A stretch of DNA of 9,589 nt from JBBAFB01 sp041655595 (GCA_041655595.1 JBBAFB010000085.1:1-9589); one strand, 5' to 3'; positions 1 through 6,335 are shown, numbered from the stretch's first letter. Program-made: numbers and translations. The notes: generated by a model from the sequence alone, not told the origin.

Positions 1-93
1 AAAATAGCAAAGCTAAATTTTAACGCTTACCCTGTTTTTCAAGACAGTTCTAAATATATCGTAACTTTAAAAAAACCGCAAGGATTTCGATAA
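1..93 (+). CDS. possible 3' end of an unrecognised protein (partial)
   Basis: Frame 1 is open from the left edge for 30 codons and ends at TAA 91-93, while the other two + frames stop within the first 21 bases. The peptide is mildly basic and ends in TLKKPQGFR. I do not recognise the family, and 30 open codons at a window edge could be chance. A consensus promoter starts only about 20 bases after the stop, so if this is a gene it belongs to a separate upstream transcription unit. Confidence 0.3.
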   Translation, partial: KIAKLNFNAYPVFQDSSKYIVTLKKPQGFR

Positions 94-111
94 AAATAGG
101 GGGGATTTTAT

Positions 112-140
112 TTGACACGAACATTAGTTCCCTGTATAAT
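112..140 (+). promoter_or_regulatory. consensus sigma-A promoter for the Rpn-like gene
   Basis: TTGACA at 112-117 and TATAAT at 135-140 are both perfect matches, separated by exactly 17 bp. Transcription would begin near 147, about 37 bases before the ATG at 184. A G-rich Shine-Dalgarno-like run (99-105) lies just before it, followed by TTG at 112 and a 17-codon ORF ending at 165. The promoter reading is preferred because both hexamers and the spacing are ideal. Confidence 0.75.
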
Positions 141-183
141 TTTGTTAGAGATTGTGCTAAAATAAATTTCAGGACGGTGTTTT

Positions 184-501
184 ATGACATACGAACAGGT
201 ACTAAGGGCCTTAACTAGGGATACTGCAGTAGAGGAAAAATTGGGGGGTTATCGGGAGGTGGAAGGCATGATTTCAAATTTGGAAGAAACCATTAGGCAA
301 GGTTATCAAGAGTATCTTAATAAAGGCTTAGCTGAAGGCATGGAAAAGGGCATGGAAAAAGGCATGGAAAAAGGAAAAATAGAAGGGAAAAAAGAAATTG
401 CCTTGGCCGCACTGAAAAAAGGCTTATCGCCCAGTGATATTGCTGAAATTACCGGACTTAATAAAGAAGAAATACTTGAGTTAAGTGAAACAGTAAATTA
501 A
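184..501 (+). CDS. Rpn / PD-(D/E)XK transposase-family C-terminal protein, orphan
   Basis: A 105-residue protein resembling only the C-terminal part of Rpn-type recombination-promoting nucleases (usually about 300 residues). The N-terminal PD-(D/E)XK nuclease domain is absent. Residues about 1-48 are helical and charged. Residues 52-63 are three tandem GMEK units, encoded by three 12-bp repeats at 337-372, leading into a Lys/Glu-rich helix typical of the family. Residues about 72-105 (KKGLSPSDIAEITGLNKEEI) are the small helical tail these proteins end with. The start follows AGGACGG (171-177), and an in-frame TAA at 163-165 blocks any longer start. The gene has its own consensus promoter and terminator, so it may be expressed as a stand-alone helical tail, or it may be a 5'-truncated remnant. 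The family resemblance is fairly secure; the function is unknown. Confidence 0.65.
   Translation: MTYEQVLRALTRDTAVEEKLGGYREVEGMISNLEETIRQGYQEYLNKGLAEGMEKGMEKGMEKGKIEGKKEIALAALKKGLSPSDIAEITGLNKEEILELSETVN
337..372 (+). repeat. three tandem 12-bp repeats inside the Rpn-like gene
   Basis: GGCATGGAAAAG/A occurs three times back to back (337-348, 349-360, 361-372) with one base difference, encoding GMEK three times. The unit is a multiple of three, so copy-number slippage would lengthen or shorten the helix without breaking the frame. Confidence 0.9.
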
Positions 502-581
502 GAACTCTAGCAGTAGATGTCCTGATATATTAGGTAGTTTTTAATATATTTGTTAAGATCTAAAATAATAGTCAAACTTTG

Positions 582-617
582 AAGCCCTACCCTTAGAATT
601 TAAGCGGTAGGGCTTTT
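582..617 (+). terminator. rho-independent terminator after the Rpn-like gene
   Basis: AAGCCCTACC (582-591) pairs perfectly with GGTAGGGCTT (606-615). Four further inner pairs (592-595 with 601-604) leave a 5-nt loop, and the right arm runs into TTTTATTTA. It lies 80 bases after the stop at 501. On the other strand the U tract is poor, so it should act mainly on the + strand. Nothing else is evident between 502 and 700. Confidence 0.8.
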
Positions 618-700
618 ATTTAGATGTAAAGAAGTAGTGAAGCATGAATATTTTTTGATGGGTTCAACTAGTAGTTTCCTGCCTTTTTGATCAGCTCATT

Positions 701-1402
701 CTATTCTCCACCCAATCTGCTCATCAAACCATTCTCCGCAAAGCTATAATATTGATCTCCCGCAACAACGATGTGATCCACTATTTTGATGGATAGGGCC
801 TCGGTGGCTGCCATGATTTTTCTGGTTATTTCTATATCCTCGTTAGAAGGCTTTAGGCTTCCCCCGGGGTGGTTGTGGGCCAGGATTAAAGCGCTTGCTT
901 GGTGACGCAGGGCCGTTTCCACAATTATTCTTGGATAGACCGGGGTTTCGTTGATGGTTCCCTCATGGACTAGGGCCGCATAGTTTACTTTGTTTTGGGA
1001 GTCCAGGCAGATGGCGAAAAAAGCTTCATAGGTTCTACCGGCAAAAAGGGTGGTGGCATATTCCCCTGCCTTTGTGGTGCTATTTAAAACCGGTTTGTCC
1101 CCCCATTTACTTTTAAAGTAACGCCTTGCTAGGGACGGTATTAAAGAAATCAGGATTGCGGTATTTTCGGTAACACCACAGCGTTGGCGGATTTCTTTAG
1201 GATCGGCTTCTAATAAGTTTGGCAAAGTGCCAAATTCTTTTAGTATTTTATGGGCCAGCTCATTGGTGTCTTTCATGGGGATGGCATAAAAAAGCAACAG
1301 TTCTAAGACTTGATGATCCTCAAAGGCATCCAAGCCCTCGGTTAGGAATCTGTTTTTTACTCTTTGCCTGTGGCCGATGTGAAGATTTTTATTGCTTGAG
1401 AT
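701..1402 (-). CDS. radC: RadC-family JAMM/MPN domain protein (start codon abnormal)
   Basis: RadC family (formerly called DNA repair protein RadC; its biochemical role is unsettled). The N-terminal helical part carries GHRQRVKNRFL and HQVLELLLFYAIP, the usual RadC opening. The C-terminal JAMM domain has the metal motif HxHP...S..D: His176, His178, Ser186 and Asp189 in HNHPGG..KPSNED, in a 233-residue reading. The first standard start in frame is TTG at 1333, but it would remove GHRQRV, which is conserved. The frame stays open upstream, and a good Shine-Dalgarno (GGAGG read at 1416-1412) sits 9 nt before an in-frame ATC at 1402-1400, the coordinate used here. An ATG at 1410-1408 lies 1 nt after GGAGG in the wrong frame and would join only if one A were added to the A5 run at 1390-1386. 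The gene is therefore either ATC-started or recently damaged. The family call is secure; the start is not. Confidence 0.9.
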   Translation of the reverse strand: MSSNKNLHIGHRQRVKNRFLTEGLDAFEDHQVLELLLFYAIPMKDTNELAHKILKEFGTLPNLLEADPKEIRQRCGVTENTAILISLIPSLARRYFKSKWGDKPVLNSTTKAGEYATTLFAGRTYEAFFAICLDSQNKVNYAALVHEGTINETPVYPRIIVETALRHQASALILAHNHPGGSLKPSNEDIEITRKIMAATEALSIKIVDHIVVAGDQYYSFAENGLMSRLGGE

Positions 1403-1581
1403 AGTATCATACCTCCAAAAACCGTCAAAATGAGTCTAAAATCTAATTGAAGTGGAACCGCTTTATATCAATATTCCAGAGGTACCCATCAAATCCTGCT
1501 TTCCTTTCCATATTTAGCGTTACAATTTAGACATTATTCTTAATCTTTTGCCCTTTGCTCTTTCCTTTGTCTTGCAGCTGA

Positions 1582-1590
1582 TGCTATAAT
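1582..1590 (+). promoter_or_regulatory. probable extended -10 promoter of nrfHA
   Basis: TGCTATAAT (1582-1590) is an extended -10 with a perfect TATAAT, about 46 bases before the nrfH start. The -35 region 17 bp upstream (1562-1567) is a poor match, as is common for extended -10 promoters or activator-dependent ones. A pyrimidine-rich tract precedes it. No convincing FNR-type TTGAT-N4-ATCAA site is visible. The rest of 1403-1636 holds no further feature I can support. Confidence 0.5.
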
Positions 1591-1636
1591 CATTGATAAT
1601 AAGCATAATTACCAATTAAATGAAGGGGGGTAGGCT

Positions 1637-2059
1637 GTGAAACTTATTTGGAAAGTTCTTGCTTTGGTTTTGGTAATTGGGGTAGGGGGAGTTTTAACCA
1701 AGGGGGCTCTGGATTACACCAGCGGTGCGGAGTTTTGCGGAACGGTTTGCCACACCATGGAAGGGCAGTATGAGAGATGGGAGCATTCATCTCACCGGGT
1801 GGAGGATGGCTGTATTTCTTGCCATCTACCTCATGATAATTTTGTCAATTATCTGGTGAGGAAAACTACAGACGGTTTGTATGATGTCTATTCTTTTACC
1901 CTCAAGGATCCGCCGGATCGTCTGCAGATCTCCCAGCGGGGGGCTGATTTAGTAGTGCAAAACTGTCAGCGTTGCCACGAAAATTTGATTATGGCCTATA
2001 ATGTTTCAGAAGATCGTTATTGTTGGGATTGCCATCGGGGGTTGCCTCATGGTTTTTAA
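1637..2059 (+). CDS. nrfH: NrfH, tetraheme menaquinol dehydrogenase of nitrite reductase
   Basis: NapC/NirT-family cytochrome c of 140 residues that takes electrons from menaquinol and passes them to NrfA on the outer face of the membrane. A single N-terminal helix (about residues 4-22) anchors it. Four heme sites are present: C34-x3-C38-H39, followed by T-M41; C59ISC62H63; C110QRC113H114; and C129WDC132H133. Met41 matches the CxxCHxM Met known as the heme-1 axial ligand in NrfH, but the Cys spacing at that site is three residues instead of two. The stretch YLVRKTTDG (72-80) aligns with the conserved quinol-site Lys/Asp region. The protein is slightly shorter than the Wolinella and Desulfovibrio homologues, losing only C-terminal tail. 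The GTG start is chosen for GGGGGG (1625-1630) 6 nt upstream. nrfA starts 18 bases after the stop, which makes an nrfHA operon. Confidence 0.93.
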   Translation: MKLIWKVLALVLVIGVGGVLTKGALDYTSGAEFCGTVCHTMEGQYERWEHSSHRVEDGCISCHLPHDNFVNYLVRKTTDGLYDVYSFTLKDPPDRLQISQRGADLVVQNCQRCHENLIMAYNVSEDRYCWDCHRGLPHGF

Positions 2060-2077
2060 AAAGGGGGGATTTTATTA

Positions 2078-3481
2078 ATGAAAAAGCTGATCGGAATAAT
2101 CGCCGCGGTGCTTGTTGTGGCCTTAATAGGCGGCGGTCTGTTGTGGAATTATCGAACAGGACAGGCAGAAGTGGCCTTTTTGGACACCTACCAGATCCCC
2201 GCCGGGGAACTGAAGATGGAGGTCTGGGGTAATAAATACCCTTTACATTATGATAGTTATCTAAAAACCGCAGAGGGCGGTGTAGGTGGTAGTAAATATC
2301 GCGGTTCGGAAAACTATAGCCGTTTAAGCGCCTGGCCTTTTCAATATGTGCTATTTGACGGTTGGGGGATGGGTGTGGAGTACACTGAAGCTAGGGGCCA
2401 TGTTTATGCCCTGACTGATCAATTGGACATTGATCCCTCCAGAAAAGCCGCCGGGGGAGTTTGCCTTACTTGTAAAACTCCCTTAGCCAATCAAATGAGG
2501 GAGCAAATGGGGGTGGATTATTTTCGTCTGCCCTATGATGAGGTTCACGCCAAGCTACCGGAGGAGGCTAAGGAGTTGGGACCGGCCTGTATTGATTGCC
2601 ATAATACAGAGGATGCCGGCCTCCGCTTAAATCGCTGGACCCTGGAAGAAGGTCTAACTAGAATTGGCAAGGATCCAAACAAGTTAACCACCCAGGAATT
2701 AAGAACATTAACTTGTGCCCAATGTCATGTAACTTACGCCATTCCCAAGGATGAGAATAAAAAATCAATTGATCTACTCTTCCCTTGGGAGGGGGGCAGC
2801 TTTGGTAATATCACCATTGAAGACATAGAGAAAACCATTAAGGATAATGGGTTGTACGAATGGACCAATAAGTTGATTGATATGCCCTTAGGTCATGTGC
2901 GGCATCCCGAGTTCGAGTTATTTAGTAATCAAAGTACCCACTGGTCGGCGGGGTTGGCCTGTGCCGATTGTCACCTTCCCTATCAAAGGGTGGGCAGTGT
3001 TAAGATCTCTAGTCATAATCTTGCCTCCCCCTTGAAAACCGGCTTGGAGCCTTGCTTGCAATGCCACAAGCAAACGGAGGAGGAGCTAAAGGAGAGAATT
3101 TTCTTCATTCAGGACCGAACCAATCATTTGTTGACTAAGGCGGGCAATGGTGCCGCTCAAGCTGTTAAGGCCATCGAAATGGCCATGAAGACAGCCGGAA
3201 CGGATCAAGACTTAATAGCCGAAGCAAAAGAATTTTTTGAAAAGGCTTATTACAGGGTAGTCTTTGTTTCTGCAGAAAACAGCATGGGCTTTCATAATCC
3301 ACCGGAGGCTATGCGGGTTTTAGCTGATGGTTTGGATTATGCTTATCAAGCTGAGCTAAAGGCAAGGGAGGCTCTCCTTAAAGCGGGGGTTACCCCACCT
3401 GATGAATTTGATTTAGAACTGGAAAACTATGATATTGATGAAGCTGTCTTAAAAGAGGCAGTCTTAATAAACGGTAGATAA
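2078..3481 (+). CDS. nrfA: NrfA, pentaheme ammonia-forming cytochrome c nitrite reductase
   Basis: Reduces nitrite to ammonium with six electrons delivered by NrfH. The protein has 467 residues, normal for the family. An N-terminal hydrophobic helix (about 4-23) shows no lipobox and no clear signal-peptidase site, so it is probably a membrane anchor, fitting a cell without a periplasm. The catalytic heme site is C129LTC132K133 with lysine ligation. The four bis-His hemes are at C171IDC174H175, C213AQC216H217, C295ADC298H299 and C326LQC329H330. Active-site candidates are Arg106 (EARGH), Tyr220 (CAQCHVTY) and His276 (VRHPEFE). Arg275, just before the catalytic His, replaces the Gln that binds calcium in E. 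coli-type enzymes and matches the calcium-independent subgroup. His313 (SSHN) is a likely distal heme ligand. GGGGGG (2063-2068) lies 9 nt before the ATG. No cytochrome c maturation genes are in the window. Confidence 0.96.
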   Translation: MKKLIGIIAAVLVVALIGGGLLWNYRTGQAEVAFLDTYQIPAGELKMEVWGNKYPLHYDSYLKTAEGGVGGSKYRGSENYSRLSAWPFQYVLFDGWGMGVEYTEARGHVYALTDQLDIDPSRKAAGGVCLTCKTPLANQMREQMGVDYFRLPYDEVHAKLPEEAKELGPACIDCHNTEDAGLRLNRWTLEEGLTRIGKDPNKLTTQELRTLTCAQCHVTYAIPKDENKKSIDLLFPWEGGSFGNITIEDIEKTIKDNGLYEWTNKLIDMPLGHVRHPEFELFSNQSTHWSAGLACADCHLPYQRVGSVKISSHNLASPLKTGLEPCLQCHKQTEEELKERIFFIQDRTNHLLTKAGNGAAQAVKAIEMAMKTAGTDQDLIAEAKEFFEKAYYRVVFVSAENSMGFHNPPEAMRVLADGLDYAYQAELKAREALLKAGVTPPDEFDLELENYDIDEAVLKEAVLINGR

Positions 3482-3484
3482 AAT

Positions 3485-3556
3485 AAAGCCCCGGCAAAGG
3501 GCGGGTAGTCACAAGGATAAGTTGTGAACCCACCCCATAAGGCAAACTGAATACGG
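3485..3556 (+). other. structured stretch just after nrfA, possible RNA element
   Basis: TCACAA (3509-3514) pairs with TTGTGA (3522-3527) around a 7-nt loop. Beyond a small bulge GGGT (3503-3506) pairs with ACCC (3528-3531), and beyond one mismatch GGG pairs with CCC, giving a long imperfect hairpin. AAAGCCCC (3485-3492) upstream is repeated exactly at 3559-3566 in the left arm of the following terminator, so both copies can pair with GGGGCTTT (3593-3600). This is the layout of a switchable 3' element, but I cannot match it to a known RNA class, and it may simply be a 3' UTR or a repeat. Confidence 0.4.
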
Positions 3557-3557
3557 A

Positions 3558-3601
3558 AAAAGCCCCTCATTCCTAAAAGATTTGTAGAATGAGGGGCTTT
3601 T
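3558..3601 (+). terminator. strong terminator of nrfHA, possibly bidirectional
   Basis: A 15-bp perfect stem joins 3558-3572 (AAAAGCCCCTCATTC) with 3587-3601 (GAATGAGGGGCTTTT) around a 14-nt loop. A-rich DNA on the left and T-rich DNA on the right would let it work in both directions. It lies about 75 bases after the nrfA stop and before the repeat-rich region. Confidence 0.88.
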
Positions 3602-3668
3602 AGATTTGACGTGTTACCGTTGTCTCTTAGATATATTTAAAATTAACAACCCATAAAAAGGGAAATGC

Positions 3669-3706
3669 AGGGACGGGTACATCGTTTCATTTTTCGGAAA
3701 CTAGGT
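3669..3706 (+). repeat. REP-like repeat, left copy
   Basis: Bases 3671-3706 match 9291-9326 without gaps at about 30 of 36 positions. The shared core is GGACxGGTAC..GTTTCATTT.TCG.AAAC. It belongs to the short 'GGGACAGG..GTTTCA' extragenic repeats that I recall from Clostridia, often linked to REP-associated Y1 transposases; none is present here. The two copies have the same orientation and bracket the hsd operon. Confidence 0.65.
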
Positions 3707-3711
3707 CTCTA

Positions 3712-3890
3712 ACCTTGCTTAGCGAACCACATGGTCAAATGAAGTAGTTTTGCCAAAACCCATGGGTGCAAATATTGTGGTAGTGGGATAATTATTGAAA
3801 CCGTTTAGCAGCAAGCCTAAACGGGGAGATAAAAAAAACACCTATTGGTGGTATTTTTCTATGTTTTATGGTAACTCAGTGAAGCAAGGT
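3712..3890. repeat. segment bounded by 9-bp inverted repeats
   Basis: ACCTTGCTT (3712-3720) and AAGCAAGGT (3882-3890) are perfect inverted copies, and a TCTCT motif sits a few bases outside each. The 179-bp segment contains the regulator relic. It could be a miniature element or a deletion scar. The arms are short enough that chance is not excluded, and no target-site duplication is visible. Confidence 0.35.
3719..3841 (-). pseudogene. relic of a LuxR/MalT-type ATP-binding regulator (N-terminal P-loop)
   Basis: Reading the minus strand from 3841 gives 40 open codons ending at TAA 3721-3719. They include LSPRLGLLLNGF and then NYPTTTIFAPMGFGKTT, a good match to the start of LAL/MalT-like STAND regulators: an SPRL-type lead-in, a 'T.(V/I).AP.G(Y/F)GKTT' strand and a Walker A GFGKT. 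After the Walker A only about eight codons follow before the stop, and upstream an A8 run and a TAG (3844-3842) close the frame. Almost the whole roughly 800-residue protein is missing and no ribosome binding site precedes it, so this is a fragment left by deletion. The resemblance rests on a short motif. Confidence 0.5.
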
Positions 3891-3891
3891 C

Positions 3892-3920
3892 TTGAGAGAT
3901 ATAAACATAAATGCTAAAAT
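3892..3920 (+). promoter_or_regulatory. hsdRMS promoter with overlapping palindrome
   Basis: TTGAGA (3892-3897), a 17-bp spacer and TAAAAT (3915-3920) preceded by TGC form an extended -10 promoter. The predicted transcript starts near 3927, about 60 bases before the hsdR GTG at 3989. The dyad ATGCTA-N5-TAGCAT (3911-3927) covers the -10, a position where a repressor would block transcription. Confidence 0.6.
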
Positions 3921-3988
3921 GTAGCATAGGAGCGGTAAAAAGGGGTACATTATTGATTTTGTTGGGGATATTAAGAGGGGGGATAAAG

Positions 3989-6331
3989 GTGATTGATAAA
4001 AAACAAATGAGTGAAGAAGATATTAAACGCCTTTATATTACACCTGCACTCGAAGCAAAATGGGATGCCACCCATATTGAAATGGAAAAGCAAATAACTG
4101 ATGGGAAAATTAATCTAAGAGGGAATATGGTCTTCCGGGAAAATCCTAAAAAGGCGGATTATGTTTTACATATAAGCCACAATAACCCCATAGCCGTTGT
4201 AGAAGCAAAGCGAAATACTTATTCTGTTTCCTTTGGTTTACAACAAGCAATAAACTATGCCAAAATGCTTGATGTTCCCTTTGCCTATTCTTCTAATGGT
4301 GACGGATTTTATGAGCATGACTTTCTAACTGGCATGGAAAGAGAAATTACTTTAGATGAATTCCCAACCTTAAATGAATTGATGGAAAGAGTAACGGAAG
4401 TAAAGGGTCTTACAGAAAATGAAAAGAAAATTTTGGCCCAACCCTATTATACCGGACAGAACACTTATCCTCCTCGTTACTACCAACAAAACGCAATCAA
4501 TAAAACCTTGGACGCCATTGCTAAAGGGCAGAATAGGATTCTACTCGCTATGGCAACAGGTACTGGCAAAACCTATGTGGCTTTTCAAATAGTATATAGA
4601 CTCCTGAAAAGTGGGTTAAAAAAGAAAGTATTATATTTAGCGGATAGAAATTTTTTGGTTGACCACTCCATACAGCAAGATTTTGCGCCATTAGCAAAAA
4701 CTATTCATAAAATTAATTTTGCTAAGGATGATCCTGTAACTGTTACCTCTCACGAGGTATACTTTTCCCTTTATCAGCAACTAACAGATCGCGAAGATAT
4801 AAGTGATGATGAAGATAATGAAGAAAACGAGGATGCTTTAACCAGGTTACCTAGCCTATTTAGAAGAGATTTTTTTGATTTAATTATCGTAGATGAGTGT
4901 CATAGAGGCTCGGCCAAAAAGGATAGCAATTGGAGAAAAATCCTGGAATACTTTTCTTCGGCAATCCAAATTGGTATGACCGCAACTCCCAAGGAAACCA
5001 AATATATTTCTAATATTGATTATTTCGGGGAGCCACTATATACATATAGTTTAAAAGAAGGTATTGATGATGGTTTTTTAGCGCCCTTTAAAGTCATCAA
5101 TATTAAAACTAATATAGGCGAAGGCTGGCGGCCCTATAAAGGGCAGTTGGATAAGAAAGGGGATGAAATAGTAGATAGAATCTATACCAATAGCGATTTT
5201 GATTATAATATTGTTTTGGAAGACAGAATAAATGAAGTGGCCCAAGAAATAACTAATTATTTAAAAAGCACAGACAGAATGCAGAAAACTATAGTCTTTT
5301 GTGCGAGGGAAGATCATGCAGAGAATATGAGAAAAGCTCTTTCCAACCTTAATGCAGATTTAGTTAAAGAAAATCCTGATTACGTGGTCAGGATAACAGG
5401 CAGTGATAAGGTAGGCAAAAGCAAATTAGATTACTTTGTATCTGTATCTTCAAAATATCCTGTAATTGCTACTACTTCCAAACTGCTGTCTACTGGTTTA
5501 AATTGCAAAATGGCTAAACTAATTGTCCTTGACCAAATGATAGGTTCGATGACAGAGTTTAAACAAATTATAGGAAGAGGTACAAGGCTGAATTTGGAAG
5601 GCGATAAAACTCATTTTGTGGTTATGGATTTTAGAAATGTAACAAGGCTTTTTGCCGATCCCAGTTGGGATGGCCCCATAGAACAAGATGAGGGTTATGA
5701 TAAAAATAACACCAATGGTAAAGGCAGCGGATCCGGCGGTGTGGCAGATGAGCCACAAATGCTTTTTATAGTTGATAAAAGTGGCTGCAAGGTTGATATA
5801 ATTGGTAAAATCGTGTCTGTGTATGATGCTGATGGTAAGTTATTAAGGCAAGAAAATATCATTGATTATACAAAATCTAATATCCTGGGGTCTTATGCTT
5901 CTCTTGATAATTTCATTAATAAGTGGTCAGATGAGGATAAAAAGGAAAATATCAAAAAACTTCTAATGGAGCAGGGTATTGATTTATTGCAGATTAAAGA
6001 AGAACAAGGAATGTCCGATGTGGATGATTTTGATTTTATTTGCCATATAGCCTACAATCAAAAGCCTTTAACCCGGCATGAAAGAGCAAATAATGTCAAA
6101 AAGAGAGATTTTTTAAGCAAATATAAAGGGGTAGCCCGTGATGTGTTGGAGGCTTTATTAGAAAAATATATGAATGCAGGTATTTATGAAATAGAAAAAA
6201 CTGAGGTGCTAAAACTGGAACCTTTTAAAAAGTATGGCTCCCCTGGGAAAATAGCCGGTCATTTTGGAGGTAGAAATGCCTATATCAAGGCAATTAAAGA
6301 GTTGGAACGAGAAATCTATAAAGTGGGGTAA
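3989..6331 (+). CDS. hsdR: HsdR, type I restriction endonuclease subunit
   Basis: The DNA-translocating and cleaving subunit of the R2M2S complex; it cuts unmodified DNA at a distance from the HsdS target. In 780-residue numbering, the N-terminal PD-(D/E)XK nuclease has Asp57 (KKADYVL) and Glu72/Lys74 (VVEAK). The SF2 motor has Walker A ATGTGKT (189-195), DECH (302-305), TATP (331-334) and QIIGRGTRL (526-534). A Gly/Ser/Asn-rich linker (about 571-584) precedes a C-terminal EcoEI-type helical domain that joins the methylase. The length fits the EcoAI/EcoEI (type IB) class. The start is set at GTG 3989 because AGAGGGGGG (3974-3982) lies 6 nt before it; an in-frame ATG at 3911 overlaps the promoter -10 and would add a non-conserved 26-residue leader. 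All visible motifs are intact. hsdM begins 4 bases after the stop. Confidence 0.93.
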   Translation: MIDKKQMSEEDIKRLYITPALEAKWDATHIEMEKQITDGKINLRGNMVFRENPKKADYVLHISHNNPIAVVEAKRNTYSVSFGLQQAINYAKMLDVPFAYSSNGDGFYEHDFLTGMEREITLDEFPTLNELMERVTEVKGLTENEKKILAQPYYTGQNTYPPRYYQQNAINKTLDAIAKGQNRILLAMATGTGKTYVAFQIVYRLLKSGLKKKVLYLADRNFLVDHSIQQDFAPLAKTIHKINFAKDDPVTVTSHEVYFSLYQQLTDREDISDDEDNEENEDALTRLPSLFRRDFFDLIIVDECHRGSAKKDSNWRKILEYFSSAIQIGMTATPKETKYISNIDYFGEPLYTYSLKEGIDDGFLAPFKVINIKTNIGEGWRPYKGQLDKKGDEIVDRIYTNSDFDYNIVLEDRINEVAQEITNYLKSTDRMQKTIVFCAREDHAENMRKALSNLNADLVKENPDYVVRITGSDKVGKSKLDYFVSVSSKYPVIATTSKLLSTGLNCKMAKLIVLDQMIGSMTEFKQIIGRGTRLNLEGDKTHFVVMDFRNVTRLFADPSWDGPIEQDEGYDKNNTNGKGSGSGGVADEPQMLFIVDKSGCKVDIIGKIVSVYDADGKLLRQENIIDYTKSNILGSYASLDNFINKWSDEDKKENIKKLLMEQGIDLLQIKEEQGMSDVDDFDFICHIAYNQKPLTRHERANNVKKRDFLSKYKGVARDVLEALLEKYMNAGIYEIEKTEVLKLEPFKKYGSPGKIAGHFGGRNAYIKAIKELEREIYKVG

Positions 6332-6335
6332 ATAA

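Noticed and set aside
112..165. Short TTG-started leader peptide after the G-rich run at 99-105
   Set aside because: Its first bases are the -35 of a consensus promoter, so the RNA would start downstream of this TTG. The 17-residue product has no recognisable feature.
1219..1404. ORF of 61 codons on the + strand
   Set aside because: It lies antisense within radC, whose conserved residues are clear; no ribosome binding site or family match.
1440..1636. FNR- or CRP-like operator upstream of nrfH
   Set aside because: TTGAT-like pieces occur (for example near 1593) but no partner half-site at the right spacing was found.
2020..2232. ORF of 70 codons bridging nrfH and nrfA
   Set aside because: Out-of-frame shadow of two genes with complete heme motifs.
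3911..3988. N-terminal extension of hsdR from ATG 3911
   Set aside because: No ribosome binding site precedes it, it overlaps an extended -10 promoter, and the 26 residues do not look like an HsdR N terminus. GTG 3989 has a strong Shine-Dalgarno.
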